Shown: one piece after another, positions 25,398 through 34,868 of the stretch
Layout: each line of letters starts with the position of its first letter
Position numbering within the stretch: the first letter of the stretch is position 1
Origin: Spirosoma luteum DSM 19990
Lineage (GTDB): Bacteria > Bacteroidota > Bacteroidia > Cytophagales > Spirosomataceae
Assembly: GCF_000374065.1 (NCBI RefSeq)
Contig: NZ_KB893245.1
Location: forward strand, 868,001 to 932,000
Length of the DNA stretch: 64,000 bases
Reading direction: 5' to 3'
Program-made: the position numbers and the translations under genes
Notes under the pieces: model-generated
The model's database searches: none
The model's input: the letters and a program-made list of their open reading frames with translations, nothing else
Told to the model about the DNA's origin: nothing

Positions 25398-25787
25398 TTA
25401 TAGGCTAATCCTGTAATTCAGCTTTATCTCATCGCCGGTCATACCCCGGAAACCCCAATTGTGGACAGGACTTTCCAGAATACAGATTTCAACGTCTGTA
25501 ACGGCTAGGCCCACCTGCTCACCAAGACGCTGGTAGAGCAGATGGATTAACTTTTTCTTCGTTTCTACTGTGCGGCCTTCCAGCATTATAAACTCCAGAA
25601 TGATGTACCGCTCCGATGCCGTGTCTGGTCGGAAGAAATCGTCGTTGTCGAGGTAAAAAAAACGGTGCGCCCGTTTGTCCATCGGGAATTGTAAGGCTTC
25701 TACCACGCAGGAATGAATCACCTCCGAAAGCTGGTTCCGGATGGGTAACAGTTGCTCGCGTACACCGTATATTTTTACCTCACTCAT
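25398..25787 (-). CDS. Tautomerase-family protein
   Basis: This 129-residue protein resembles the Tautomerase_2 (4-oxalocrotonate tautomerase-like) family: FPMDKRAHRFFYLDNDDFF, then ERYIILEFIMLEGRTVETK and a C-terminal HNWGFRGMTGDEIKLNY. Unlike the short 4-OT enzymes it is a fused double-length subunit and its N-terminal Pro is not at position 2. The physiological substrate is unknown. It is downstream of the RmlD-like reductase with a 5-base gap and is probably co-transcribed. Confidence 0.8.
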   Translation of the reverse strand: MSEVKIYGVREQLLPIRNQLSEVIHSCVVEALQFPMDKRAHRFFYLDNDDFFRPDTASERYIILEFIMLEGRTVETKKKLIHLLYQRLGEQVGLAVTDVEICILESPVHNWGFRGMTGDEIKLNYRISL

Positions 25788-25792
25788 GTGCC

Positions 25793-26695
25793 TTATTTGT
25801 TGAGTTGGCTTGCCAGTACGGCAATTCCCTCTTCAAACGAGTGAGGATCATAGCCTAACACGGTCCGAGCTTTGTCCAGCACAAAACCCGTGCGCGGGGG
25901 GCGACGGGCTACCTGCGTAAAAGTGGAAGCATCGGCCTGGGCAATCAATGCTTTATCGAGACTAAAATAGTCGGCGGTTCGGATGGCCATTTCGTAGGGC
26001 GTTATCACTTCTTTCCCCGAAATATTAAATATCCCCTCCGCTTCCTGGTCGGCAATGAGGTAGCAACCCATAGCCAGGTCTTCGGCCAGCGTGGGACTGC
26101 GCCACTGGTCGGTCACGACCTTAATGTTTTTACCGTCCTCCAATGATTTTTTAACCCACAAAATAATGTTGCTGCGGCTCATGTCGTGCGCAATACCATA
26201 CACTAGTACCGTGCGGGCAATGGCCCACCGAACAGGCGAGTGCCGCACCACCGATTCTCCGGCCTGCTTGCTCCAGCCGTAAAAACTGATGGGGTTAGCT
26301 TCGGCGGTTTCGTCGTACGGACCCTCGGCACCGTCGAATATAAAATCCGTTGATACGTGGACTAGAAACGCATCTGTAGCCTTGCAGGCTTCCACGATGT
26401 ATTCGACAGCATGAACATTCTGCGACCAGCAGTCATCTTTCTGCGTTTCGCACTTATCCACATCAGTCATTGCGGCTCCGTGGATAACTACGTCCGGATG
26501 CGTTTCATTGATTACATCCAGCACCTGTTGCCGGTCGGTAATGTCCATAGAGCGGTAGGTATAACCTTCCGAAAACGGTAACCGGTTATTGCCCCGCGCG
26601 GTGGCAATCAGTTCAACGTTGGGTTGCTGCGTCAGCAAATGGACCAGCTTCTGGCCCAACAATCCGTTGGCACCCGTGATAAGAATTTTTTTCAT
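25793..26695 (-). CDS. RmlD-like SDR oxidoreductase
   Basis: This 300-residue extended short-chain dehydrogenase has the NAD(P)-binding motif ITGANGLLGQKLVHLL, then DVVIHGAAMTDVDKCE and the catalytic YxxxK in ISFYGWSKQAGE. This is the dTDP-4-dehydrorhamnose reductase group. No other rhamnose genes (rmlA, B or C) are nearby, so it may reduce another nucleotide sugar or unrelated substrate. It forms a likely operon with the tautomerase gene. Confidence 0.85.
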   Translation of the reverse strand: MKKILITGANGLLGQKLVHLLTQQPNVELIATARGNNRLPFSEGYTYRSMDITDRQQVLDVINETHPDVVIHGAAMTDVDKCETQKDDCWSQNVHAVEYIVEACKATDAFLVHVSTDFIFDGAEGPYDETAEANPISFYGWSKQAGESVVRHSPVRWAIARTVLVYGIAHDMSRSNIILWVKKSLEDGKNIKVVTDQWRSPTLAEDLAMGCYLIADQEAEGIFNISGKEVITPYEMAIRTADYFSLDKALIAQADASTFTQVARRPPRTGFVLDKARTVLGYDPHSFEEGIAVLASQLNK

Positions 26696-26728
26696 ACTGT
26701 TTGTGTAGAGACGTGAGGTATCGCGTCT

Positions 26729-27454
26729 CTACATGAATTTGTACCCGTACTTTTTTGTGATTTTCCTTTTCTTTATCCACTCGCCCGTCATGGTCATGGA
26801 AACATTGCGTTTTGGTCTGTCCAGTTCGTTTCGGGGTTGTTTGGCTATACTGTCAACAAGAGCCAACCCATCGATTACCTCGCCAAAAACGGTGTAATTG
26901 CCATCCAGATGAGGAGATCCGCCAATGGTTTCGTAGACCCGTTTTTGCTCTTCGGTAGGTATATGCCCATTCAGGGTTTTAATCCGTTCGACCTGCTTCC
27001 GGAAACCTGCTTCATCCCAAACCCGCCCTTCTACAATGTAGAACTGACAACCGCTCGATGCTTTCTCCGGATTGCCATCGCGGGCCGCAGCTAATGCCCC
27101 TTTTTTGTGAAAGAGTGTCGGCACAAACTCCGCCGGAATCTTGTAGCCGACATCCCCGTTGCCGAGTGGTTCACCGTCATCTTTTTTTCGCGAGTTTGGG
27201 TCTCCTCCCTGAATCATAAACAGCGGAATAACCCGGTGAAATAACAAGCTGTCGTAAAATTTCTGGTCAACGAGTTTGATGAAGTTTTCCTTGTGCTTCG
27301 GGGTTTGGTCATATAGTACCAGATGCATGGTTCCAAATCCCGTATTTAACGAAACGAGGTAATCTTTTTTCTTATTCCTGCGCAGTCCGCTGTCGCGGTT
27401 CTGAGCCGTCGACAGCATTGGCAGCAACAGGAAAAGTAATAAGGTCTTACACAT
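26729..27454 (-). CDS. Exported cyclophilin-type peptidyl-prolyl isomerase
   Basis: This 241-residue protein has a signal peptide (MCKTLLLFLLLPMLSTA) and a cyclophilin domain with TPKHKENFIKLVDQKFYD, the catalytic FHRVIPLFMIQGGDP and CQFYIVEGRVWDEAGF. A basic tail (RKITKKYGYKFM) follows. It should catalyse prolyl isomerisation of exported proteins in the periplasm. An insert around residues 150-175 is typical of the Bacteroidota versions. Confidence 0.92.
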   Translation of the reverse strand: MCKTLLLFLLLPMLSTAQNRDSGLRRNKKKDYLVSLNTGFGTMHLVLYDQTPKHKENFIKLVDQKFYDSLLFHRVIPLFMIQGGDPNSRKKDDGEPLGNGDVGYKIPAEFVPTLFHKKGALAAARDGNPEKASSGCQFYIVEGRVWDEAGFRKQVERIKTLNGHIPTEEQKRVYETIGGSPHLDGNYTVFGEVIDGLALVDSIAKQPRNELDRPKRNVSMTMTGEWIKKRKITKKYGYKFM

Positions 27455-27490
27455 TGGGTGAGGCTATTGAGTTGTTTGTCAGGTGAAGTG

Positions 27491-28117
27491 CTATAGATTC
27501 ACTCGGTTTTGAAAGGCATCTTTCAATCGCTGGTCGTGGGTAACTACAATAAGGCTGGCCCCAATTTGCTCCGACTGGTCGCGCAGGAGCGTTACTACCC
27601 GAGCAGTATTGTCATCGTCGAGGCTGGACGTTGGTTCATCGGCCAGGATAACGTCCGGTTGGTTCATGACCGAGCGGGCAATGCTAACCCGCTGTTGTTC
27701 ACCCTGGCTAAGCTGATGCGTTTTCTTTGCCAGCTGCTCACTGAATCCCAATTGCACAGCCAGCGCACGGGCGCGGCTCTTGTCCTGCGGTTTGTTGGCC
27801 AGGTAGTTGGCCAGCAGCAGATTATCCATTACCGACAACGCACTCACAAAGTGAGGCTTCTGGTACACAATGCCCAGATGTCGGGCACGGAAGGCAGCGG
27901 TATCGGCAACGCTGAGCCGGGTCAGGTCCGTCTGGTCAATGATAACCGAGCCACTTTTGGGTTTGAGCAGTAAGGCTAGTAAATGCAGGAACGTAGTTTT
28001 GCCCCGGCCCGACTGCCCCAGAATAAGCAGGGCTTCCCGATTGGCACAGTGTACATCCGGAAATGTAAACTGTTTGGCAGGGGTATATTCAAAAGTAAGG
28101 TGCCTGGTTTCCAGCAT
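27491..28117 (-). CDS. ABC transporter ATP-binding protein, LolD-like
   Basis: This 208-residue ATPase has Walker [11 protein letters not shown] at about residue 33, Q-loop VYQKPHF, signature [14 protein letters not shown], Walker [13 protein letters not shown] and the H-loop VVTHDQRL. Length and motif spacing fit the MacB/LolD group, which partners with FtsX-like permeases. No permease gene is adjacent on either side, so the partner must be encoded elsewhere. The glycine ring of Walker A is GQSGRGKTT, with Arg where Ser or Cys is usual. Confidence 0.9.
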   Translation of the reverse strand: MLETRHLTFEYTPAKQFTFPDVHCANREALLILGQSGRGKTTFLHLLALLLKPKSGSVIIDQTDLTRLSVADTAAFRARHLGIVYQKPHFVSALSVMDNLLLANYLANKPQDKSRARALAVQLGFSEQLAKKTHQLSQGEQQRVSIARSVMNQPDVILADEPTSSLDDDNTARVVTLLRDQSEQIGASLIVVTHDQRLKDAFQNRVNL

Positions 28118-28288
28118 CTGTTAGAAACGATTAGCCACAAAAATAGGCAAAAGTTGTAATTTTGGTTGAATAAGTCGGGCAGTTAGTTAGGCAGTCAATC
28201 AGTCGGTCAGTCAACCAGAACCTGACGCAGGCAGTATGAATGCGCCACCTACTGACGACTTACCTACCTCTACTACGTACAACTTATA

Positions 28289-28870
28289 TTGAAACGCATC
28301 GCTCTTTTTGCCTCCGGTTCCGGCTCGAATGCCGAAAAAATTGCCACTTATTTTGCTGATAACGCGTCGGTAGAGATTTCCCTGATTTTGTCCAATAACC
28401 CCAAAGCGGGTGTCATCGAGCGGGCCCGGCGACTGCATATTCCGGTACTGCTGTTCGACCGGGCTACCTTCTACGATACGAACCGGGTTACACAGTTTCT
28501 TATTAATCAGAAAATTGATTTACTTGTACTAGCCGGTTTTATGTGGCTGATGCCGGCTGAACTGGTACGGGCTTTCCCGAATCAAATCGTTAATATTCAC
28601 CCGGCTTTACTGCCTAAGTTTGGGGGGAAAGGCATGTACGGTCACTTTGTCCACGAAGCGGTGGTGGCGGCTCAGGAAACCAAGTCAGGTATTACCATTC
28701 ACTACGTGAACGAGCACTACGACGAGGGACAGATTATTTTTCAGGCTCATTGCCCCGTTTTACCAACGGATACGCCTACCGATGTAGCCCTGAAGGTACA
28801 GGCACTCGAACATACCCACTACCCACGCGCAGTGGCAGAAATCTTAGCTGAAACGACGCCAAAACCATGA
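28289..28870 (+). CDS. purN: Phosphoribosylglycinamide formyltransferase
   Basis: This 193-residue enzyme transfers the formyl group from 10-formyl-THF to GAR in purine synthesis. The nucleotide-binding start RIALFASGSGSNAEKIA, the LAGFMWLMPAELV region, the folate-site NIHPALLPKF and the SGITIHYVNEHYDEGQIIFQ block all match. The start codon is a TTG at 28289: the conserved beta strand begins right there and no ATG lies upstream in frame within a sensible distance. It overlaps the following lipoprotein gene by four bases. Confidence 0.95.
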   Translation: MKRIALFASGSGSNAEKIATYFADNASVEISLILSNNPKAGVIERARRLHIPVLLFDRATFYDTNRVTQFLINQKIDLLVLAGFMWLMPAELVRAFPNQIVNIHPALLPKFGGKGMYGHFVHEAVVAAQETKSGITIHYVNEHYDEGQIIFQAHCPVLPTDTPTDVALKVQALEHTHYPRAVAEILAETTPKP

Positions 28871-29280
28871 AAAAACTTTACGTGCTGTTGCTGGTAGTTC
28901 TGGTCGTAACAGGCTGTTTCAAGCCCATTGTGTATTTGCAGAACAAGCCTAATTATCCTGTCGACGTGTTCTACGACAACCAGCGTCCCGACCGCCCCTT
29001 TGCGCCGTTGCAGGACCTGGAAATAAAAGGCGAATTACCGCTGAATGAACGTCAGTCCGGTAATAAACGGATGCTCAGCCGGGGTAATGATATGCAGCAG
29101 AAAGAGTTATTGCTGGCCCGGCTCACGCTACAGGCCAAGCGCATGGGTGCCGATGCGCTGGTGTTCGTTCGCTATACTTACTACACGTCCACTACGGATA
29201 ATGGGTATGTGATGAAGGGCGTAGCGGTAAAATATAGCCAGGAAGAGGAAACGACCGTGCAATCGGACAATCAGCACTAA
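28867..29280 (+). CDS. Small lipoprotein of unknown function
   Basis: This 137-residue protein has a lipoprotein signal sequence (MKKLYVLLLVVLVVTGC). The mature part contains LLLARLTLQAKRMGADALVF and then alternating polar residues, suggesting a mixed alpha/beta fold exposed to the periplasm, reminiscent of YbjQ/DUF4156-like small lipoproteins. I cannot name the family with confidence. ATGA overlap with purN suggests translational coupling. Confidence 0.7.
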   Translation: MKKLYVLLLVVLVVTGCFKPIVYLQNKPNYPVDVFYDNQRPDRPFAPLQDLEIKGELPLNERQSGNKRMLSRGNDMQQKELLLARLTLQAKRMGADALVFVRYTYYTSTTDNGYVMKGVAVKYSQEEETTVQSDNQH

Positions 29281-29295
29281 CCCTTACCATTTATC

Positions 29296-31332
29296 ATGCG
29301 CTTACTTTTACTATCCCTGGTTTGTTTGAGCCTTACTGCACAGGCTCAATCCGGCAATAGTCAGAAACCTGTTTCGCCAACCGGCTACGTCAATAACCGA
29401 CACCCGCTCCGGCCCAATCCGTACATCGAACTACCCCTGGGAGCGATCAAGCCACAGGGCTGGCTGAGAGAAATGCTGGTTCGGCAAAAGACCGGTTCGT
29501 CCGGCCACCTCGACGAGCTTTACCCACTAGTGATGGGTAAACGCAATGGCTGGCTCGGTGGTGATGGCGACCAGTGGGAACGAGGCCCTTACTGGATTGA
29601 TGGCCTGCTTCCCCTCGCCTACATTCTGGATGATAACGAGTTGATTGCCAAAACCAAACCCTGGGTGGAGTGGGCTATTAATAGCCAGCGCCCCGATGGT
29701 TATTTTGGTCCGGCCACCGATTACGCCTACGAAAAGGGGGTGCAGCGGGATAACTGTGAGGACTGGTGGCCCAAAATGGTCGTGCTCAAAGTGCTCAAAC
29801 AGTATTACTCTGCCACCAACGATCAGCGGGTTATCAACCTGATGACCAACTACTTCAGGTATCAGTTGCAGGAACTGCCTAAACACCCACTCGACCACTG
29901 GACCTTCTGGGCGCGCTACCGGGGTGGTGATAACCTGATGGTTGTGTACTGGCTCTACAACCAAACCGGCGACAAGTTCCTGCTCGACCTGGCCGACCTG
30001 ATCCACAAGCAAACGTTCGACTATACGAATGGTTTTCTGAACACGAACATGCTGAGTCAGAAGGGGAGTATCCACTGCGTTAACCTGGCGCAGGGCATGA
30101 AAGAGCCCCTGATTTATTACCAGCAATATCCTGAACAAAAATACGCAGACGCTGTCGACAAGGGGTTGGTCGACCTTCGCCGGTACAACGGCATGGCGCA
30201 TGGCCTGTACGGGGGCGACGAGGCTTTACATGGCAACAACCCAACGCAGGGGTCGGAACTGTGTAGTGCTGTTGAAATGATGTTCAGTCTGGAGAGCGTT
30301 CTCAGCATTACCGGTCGTGTTGCCTATGCCGATCAATTAGAGAAAATTGCCTTCAATGCCCTGCCCACGCAGGTCAGCGATGATTTTATGGGCAGGCAGT
30401 ATTTCCAGCAGGCCAATCAGGTGATGCTGACACGGCACACCCGCAATTTCGACGTCAATCATAGTGGTACTGATGGTTGCATCGGCCTGCTGACAGGCTA
30501 TCCGTGTTGCACCGCCAATATGCATCAGGGCTGGCCTAAGTTCACGCAAAACCTGTGGTATGCCACCGCCGACAGGGGATTGGCAGCCCTGGTTTATTCG
30601 CCCAGCACGGTGAAAGCGTACGTAGCCGACGGTAAGCAGGTGAGTGTGACGGAAGAAACGAATTACCCATTTAGTGAAGCCATTAAATTCACGATAGCGA
30701 CCGATAAAAACGTGAAGTCAGTCAAATTCCCGTTTCATCTACGGATCCCGGAATGGTGTACTAAAGCAACGGTTTCGGTGAATGGACAGGTTTATAAAGA
30801 ATTACAGGGAAACCAGACTGTTATTATTGACCAGGTCTGGAAATCGGGGGATGTTGTGGAGTTGACACTGCCGATGCACGTTGCCAAAAGCCAGTGGTAT
30901 GAAAACTCCGTATCGGTAGAGCGGGGGCCATTGACCTACGCGCTGAAAATGGATGAAGAACGGAAACGGGTGCAAAATGAAAAAGACCCAGTAGACTACG
31001 GCAGTTCGTACGAAGAAGTTCGTTCTTCCACTCCCTGGAATTACGGGTTAGTTGAACAGGAGAAAAGCCCTATCGAGCAAAACGTGAACGTTGTGGAGAA
31101 AGGGCCAATGGCTGCCTACCCGTGGAATTTGGCTAATGCGCCGTTGGAAATCCGGCTCAAGGCAAAGCGCATCCCCTCCTGGCAACTGTATAACGAAATG
31201 ACCGGTCCTATTCCATACAGCGTTACGTACGGGCTGGAAACGGCCAATGAGGAAGAAGAAATTACGTTGATCCCTTACGGCTGCACCACATTGCGAATTT
31301 CTCAGTTTCCGGTTGTTCGAAAACGTGACTGA
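29296..31332 (+). CDS. GH127/GH146-type beta-L-arabinofuranosidase
   Basis: This 678-residue exported enzyme (signal MRLLLLSLVCLSLTAQA) belongs to the DUF1680 family of cysteine-dependent beta-L-arabinofuranosidases. The zinc and nucleophile residues are all visible: Glu321 and Cys323 in GSELCSAVEMM and the pair Cys404-Cys405 in YPCCTANMHQGWPK, equivalent to the Glu/Cys/Cys/Cys set of the Bifidobacterium enzyme. An (alpha/alpha)6 barrel comes first, beta domains follow. It should act on arabinose-containing plant polymers or glycoproteins in the periplasm. No SusCD pair is near, so it is not in an obvious polysaccharide utilisation locus. Confidence 0.9.
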   Translation: MRLLLLSLVCLSLTAQAQSGNSQKPVSPTGYVNNRHPLRPNPYIELPLGAIKPQGWLREMLVRQKTGSSGHLDELYPLVMGKRNGWLGGDGDQWERGPYWIDGLLPLAYILDDNELIAKTKPWVEWAINSQRPDGYFGPATDYAYEKGVQRDNCEDWWPKMVVLKVLKQYYSATNDQRVINLMTNYFRYQLQELPKHPLDHWTFWARYRGGDNLMVVYWLYNQTGDKFLLDLADLIHKQTFDYTNGFLNTNMLSQKGSIHCVNLAQGMKEPLIYYQQYPEQKYADAVDKGLVDLRRYNGMAHGLYGGDEALHGNNPTQGSELCSAVEMMFSLESVLSITGRVAYADQLEKIAFNALPTQVSDDFMGRQYFQQANQVMLTRHTRNFDVNHSGTDGCIGLLTGYPCCTANMHQGWPKFTQNLWYATADRGLAALVYSPSTVKAYVADGKQVSVTEETNYPFSEAIKFTIATDKNVKSVKFPFHLRIPEWCTKATVSVNGQVYKELQGNQTVIIDQVWKSGDVVELTLPMHVAKSQWYENSVSVERGPLTYALKMDEERKRVQNEKDPVDYGSSYEEVRSSTPWNYGLVEQEKSPIEQNVNVVEKGPMAAYPWNLANAPLEIRLKAKRIPSWQLYNEMTGPIPYSVTYGLETANEEEEITLIPYGCTTLRISQFPVVRKRD

Positions 31333-31341
31333 ATAGGTTTC

Positions 31342-31575
31342 TTACTTAACCTCTTCATAATCGACATACTCACCGCCTTTGTAGGGCGACGTATCATTCG
31401 TGCCGGGTCGTTTGTCAACGCGGATCTCACCTTCGCGGGTCTTGCTGCGCTTATTTTCCTGTTGTTCCTGTTGCTTCACCAACTTTCGGCCAACCAGCAA
31501 ATAAAAGACGAATCGGCGCACGGGTGGCACAAACAGAATAATCAGCGTGATGATAAACAGATATTTGAATAGCAT
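31342..31575 (-). CDS. DUF4834 small membrane protein
   Basis: This 77-residue protein has a membrane helix at residues 2-28 (LFKYLFIITLIILFVPPVRR), then a charged Gln/Glu/Lys/Arg-rich tail ending GGEYVDYEEVK. This matches DUF4834, a short Bacteroidota-only family without known function. It is convergent with the arabinofuranosidase gene nine bases away. Confidence 0.8.
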   Translation of the reverse strand: MLFKYLFIITLIILFVPPVRRFVFYLLVGRKLVKQQEQQENKRSKTREGEIRVDKRPGTNDTSPYKGGEYVDYEEVK

Positions 31576-31706
31576 GTTCGGGTGTCGTTATTAGTAGATA
31601 AACGATGAGGCAGGTCGTTTAGTTTTCCATTTTGTCGGACGGCTTTCATCCGGGTTGACCGGATGCGTTAGTGTTTCATCTAGAAGCACGTTTTTGCAAA
31701 CCTCTA

Positions 31707-33251
31707 CTACTGGCCGTACAATGCCTTTGCGGCTGGGGCATACTTATCATCCGCTGACCATTGGGGCCGCGTAGACCGGTTGGCAATCAGACGGGCCGCG
31801 TTAGCATAAGCCTGACAAAAGCGGGTGAAATAAGCGTAGTCCAGCGATTCGGGGTTGTCGATGGCCTGGTGGTAGTACTTACCGATGGCGGCATCAAACG
31901 TTTTGAATCCCGGCGAAAACGTGGGTGCCGGAACGCCTTTGGCCGCAAAACTGACATTGTCGGAACGGTCGAACAAGCCCTGTTCGGGGGCGGGTTCGGC
32001 AAATACAGTCAATCCAAACGCACGGGCAGCGGTTTCGATTTCTGTTTTTGCTCCTGTTCGCTCCAGACCAATCACCGAGACGATGGTGGTGTCGTTGTAC
32101 CCTGCTCCGTCGATATTCAGGTCGAAAATGGTTTGTTTCAGCGGCACCAGCGGATGTTCGGCATAATACCGGCTTCCCAGCAACCCTACTTCTTCACCCG
32201 TCAGGGCCAGCACCAGAATAGACCGCTTTGGCTTTTGCAGCGACAATGCTTTGGCGGCTTCCAGGATGGCTACCGTACCCATGGCATTATCCCGTGCTCC
32301 ATTGAAGATGCTATCCGCTGGCTGATAGGGTGTATTGGCCTGTTTACCCACGCCGATATGGTCGAAATGGGCTGATAGAATTACGTATTCATCCTTCAGT
32401 TTTGGGTCGGTGCCTTCAATGATACCCGCCACATTGGCTGAAGGCGTGGATGTGCGTAGCCGCCCCGACGACTGTAGGGTAACGGTTTGCCCGGCTTCTT
32501 TCAGTTGCTTATATTTATTATTGGCGTTGTTTACCCATACGTGGGCTAAGGAACCGGCCCCTTCGGTCGTAACGGGTATCGCTAGCTGTTCGCGGTTAAA
32601 ATATTGATTGACAAAGCCCCAGGGGATAGATTCGCTGTAGAGTTCAATCAGGGCAGCGGCTCCTTTTTCAGCCGCCAGTTTACGTTTTTCATTCGAGGCC
32701 CGGAAGATTTCACCCGGCCCCTTTGCTTCCGGCGACCCGCCCTGCGCTACCAGAATCCGTCCTTTCACATCCCGCCCTTTGTACCCATCCTCGCCATCCG
32801 TCAGGCCGTAGCCAACATACAGTACCTCACCCGATAAATTGGCTGCATCACCCGCCATAACCACTACTTCTTTACCCAGACGCAGGGTGTCAGTTCCCAC
32901 TACCATCATGGCCGAGCTGGCGGCTCTTACTTTTTCCAGGTTGATACGCTGCAAAAAGTTACCCTCGCTGACTGGCTTCAGCCCCAGTAACCGAAACTGC
33001 TCGGCAATGTACCGGGCCGCTACTGCATTGCCCGGCTCACCCGTGCGACGTCCCTGCAACTCGTCGGAGGCCAGAAATCGCGTGTGCGCTTCTACTTCAG
33101 CGGCAGACAGGTTGAATTCTGGCAATTTGGACGACGCTGCCGTTTCTCTTGCTGATGTAGCGGCCGGGCGGGGAAGCCGGGTTTGTGCCTGAAGTGATAG
33201 GGTAAGCAGGGTTAATACCGCGACGAGCGACGGGGTGCGTTTTGTTTGCAT
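31707..33251 (-). CDS. M28-family zinc aminopeptidase with PA domain
   Basis: This 514-residue exported peptidase starts with a signal (MQTKRTPSLVAVLTLLTLSL). A protease-associated domain inserted around residues 110-260 precedes the di-zinc core. All ligands are visible: His/Asp in ILSAHFDHIG, Asp in GARDNAMGT, the Glu pair in LTGEEVGLLG, Asp in DLNIDGAGYN and the final His in YYHQAIDNPESLDY. DELQGRRTGEPGN near the N-terminus is typical of the bacterial PA-M28 group. It should release N-terminal amino acids from peptides in the periplasm. A TACTTTTG element sits just upstream of the start on the minus strand. Confidence 0.92.
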   Translation of the reverse strand: MQTKRTPSLVAVLTLLTLSLQAQTRLPRPAATSARETAASSKLPEFNLSAAEVEAHTRFLASDELQGRRTGEPGNAVAARYIAEQFRLLGLKPVSEGNFLQRINLEKVRAASSAMMVVGTDTLRLGKEVVVMAGDAANLSGEVLYVGYGLTDGEDGYKGRDVKGRILVAQGGSPEAKGPGEIFRASNEKRKLAAEKGAAALIELYSESIPWGFVNQYFNREQLAIPVTTEGAGSLAHVWVNNANNKYKQLKEAGQTVTLQSSGRLRTSTPSANVAGIIEGTDPKLKDEYVILSAHFDHIGVGKQANTPYQPADSIFNGARDNAMGTVAILEAAKALSLQKPKRSILVLALTGEEVGLLGSRYYAEHPLVPLKQTIFDLNIDGAGYNDTTIVSVIGLERTGAKTEIETAARAFGLTVFAEPAPEQGLFDRSDNVSFAAKGVPAPTFSPGFKTFDAAIGKYYHQAIDNPESLDYAYFTRFCQAYANAARLIANRSTRPQWSADDKYAPAAKALYGQ

Positions 33252-33311
33252 GATAACTGAGTTTCTGCTACCAAAAGTACGAAAACCGGTTGGTTAGCCC
33301 TCATTCCTGAT

Positions 33312-34208
33312 TTAACCTTTCCGGTAGTGCTGCCGGGTAAACCGCATGAAGGTATCGGCAAGCCCCTCGCTAACACCCTGCATCTGAATCGAATAGAAGT
33401 CGCGCTGGATAGTAAGTCCCTGCACATCCAGAATTTTTAGCGAACCCGCCTGCAACTCGTGCTGCACCGCGAAAACCGACACGAAAGCCATACATCGAGA
33501 ACTACCGAGGTATGACTTCATGCTTTCGGTACTACCCAACTGCATCTCAATGGTTAGGTCGGTGAGCCGCAGGCCAGCGCCCCGCAGTGCATGTTCCACC
33601 ACTTCCAGCGACCCGGAACCCCGTTCGCGCAATACGATAGGGATGGCCCGTAATTCATCCAACGTAATTTCATCCCGGTCGGCCAGGGGATGGTCGGCGC
33701 GGCAGATGAGAACAAGTTCGTCTTTCACGAAGGGTGTGTACCGAATGTCGCTGTGGTGCGTCCTTCCTTCGACCAGACCCAGGTCAATCTCATCGTTCAG
33801 TAACCACTGCTCAATCCGCTCGGTATTGCCGCTCAGCAGCGAGATAGAAACGTCAGCCGATTGTTCGTGAAAGCGAGCCAGTACGGGTGGAATGACGTAT
33901 TGCGCGACGGTGGTACTGGCTCCTACCCGAAGCGTCCCCCCCGGCTCACCCTTCAGCGCGTTCATGTCGAACTCCAGTTGGCGGTAGGTAGCCATGATGG
34001 TTTCGGCATGGCGCAGGAACACGTTTCCGGCCGTAGTCAAGCTAATCTGGTTACCCCGTCTATCGAACAGCGCCGTCCCAAATTGATGTTCCAGTTCCTG
34101 AATGTGTTTGGTCACGGCGGGCTGGGTTACGTATAGTTCCGCGGCCGCCTTGGTAAAGCTAAGCCGCTTGGCAACGGTATAAAAAACGTGCAGACGAAAA
34201 TCGAGCAT
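33312..34208 (-). CDS. LysR-family transcriptional regulator
   Basis: This 298-residue regulator has an N-terminal winged helix (FYTVAKRLSFTKAAAELYVT with QPAVTKHIQELEHQFGTALF) and a periplasmic-binding-fold effector domain beginning GTLRVGASTTVAQYVIP. The effector is unknown. Unusually its start lies three bases after the stop of the DUF3226 gene on the same strand, so it probably shares the transcript of the AAA/TOPRIM pair. LysR proteins normally sit divergently from their targets, and no divergent gene exists here. Confidence 0.92.
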   Translation of the reverse strand: MLDFRLHVFYTVAKRLSFTKAAAELYVTQPAVTKHIQELEHQFGTALFDRRGNQISLTTAGNVFLRHAETIMATYRQLEFDMNALKGEPGGTLRVGASTTVAQYVIPPVLARFHEQSADVSISLLSGNTERIEQWLLNDEIDLGLVEGRTHHSDIRYTPFVKDELVLICRADHPLADRDEITLDELRAIPIVLRERGSGSLEVVEHALRGAGLRLTDLTIEMQLGSTESMKSYLGSSRCMAFVSVFAVQHELQAGSLKILDVQGLTIQRDFYSIQMQGVSEGLADTFMRFTRQHYRKG

Positions 34209-34211
34209 GGC

Positions 34212-34868
34212 TTAGTAAGGATTAAAAAGTCGGTTCAGCCAGCTGACAAAACGGAGACAGAGCTCGGCGTTATGGTCGAGATAGGTTTTAGTCAAAGCCA
34301 GGCCCATTGGCGTGCCGGGGTCTTTCTGCCAAGCTAACCAGGTATGAATAAATGCCTTCGCCCGGTGGGACTGAGGATTGTAAAGGCTATCAATATTCAG
34401 TCCTTCTATTTTTCTGAGTACCTCACCAACGTACGGACGAAGTAAGTCACTTTCTGGAATAAGGTACTGGACAAAATCTTCAAGCATTCCCAATTGTAGG
34501 TTATCGGGCATGAGCCAGATTCCTACAGTTGGATTGCGGTCAATTCCGGCGATAACGGTCCCATCTTTTTCCGGTAATTCTGGAACCTCATAATTCTCTT
34601 TACGGAGCGTATCGCGGATACTATCCCAACGAGCTTTTAAATCTTTATCTGCATCCAGTACAATACCAATTGTGTTAATCTTTGGACGCTGAAGTTTAAT
34701 CCGGGCGACAATTTGGTCAGGCATTTTGTCAATTCCTTCGCAATCAACAATCTCGAAATTATCCGGTAATTGATGGGCGTCGCGGATCGTCGCCGTTACA
34801 TACAAATCGTCTTTTCCTTCAACTAGTAGCTTGAACGAAAATTTCCTTCTACTAATATTCTCACTCAT
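34212..34868 (-). CDS. DUF3226 TOPRIM-like protein, partner of AAA ATPase
   Basis: This 218-residue protein has the features of a TOPRIM nuclease fold: the invariant Glu in LLVEGKDD (Glu17) and a DxD in GIVLDADKD (Asp72 and Asp74), followed by a conserved GIWLMPDN segment. It overlaps the upstream AAA ATPase gene by four bases, so the two are coupled. The pair resembles OLD-family nucleases split into two chains, similar in layout to the PARIS defence system (AAA ATPase plus DUF4435), though the family here is DUF3226. Function in phage defence is an inference. The gene is more AT-rich than its neighbours. Confidence 0.8.
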   Translation of the reverse strand: MSENISRRKFSFKLLVEGKDDLYVTATIRDAHQLPDNFEIVDCEGIDKMPDQIVARIKLQRPKINTIGIVLDADKDLKARWDSIRDTLRKENYEVPELPEKDGTVIAGIDRNPTVGIWLMPDNLQLGMLEDFVQYLIPESDLLRPYVGEVLRKIEGLNIDSLYNPQSHRAKAFIHTWLAWQKDPGTPMGLALTKTYLDHNAELCLRFVSWLNRLFNPY

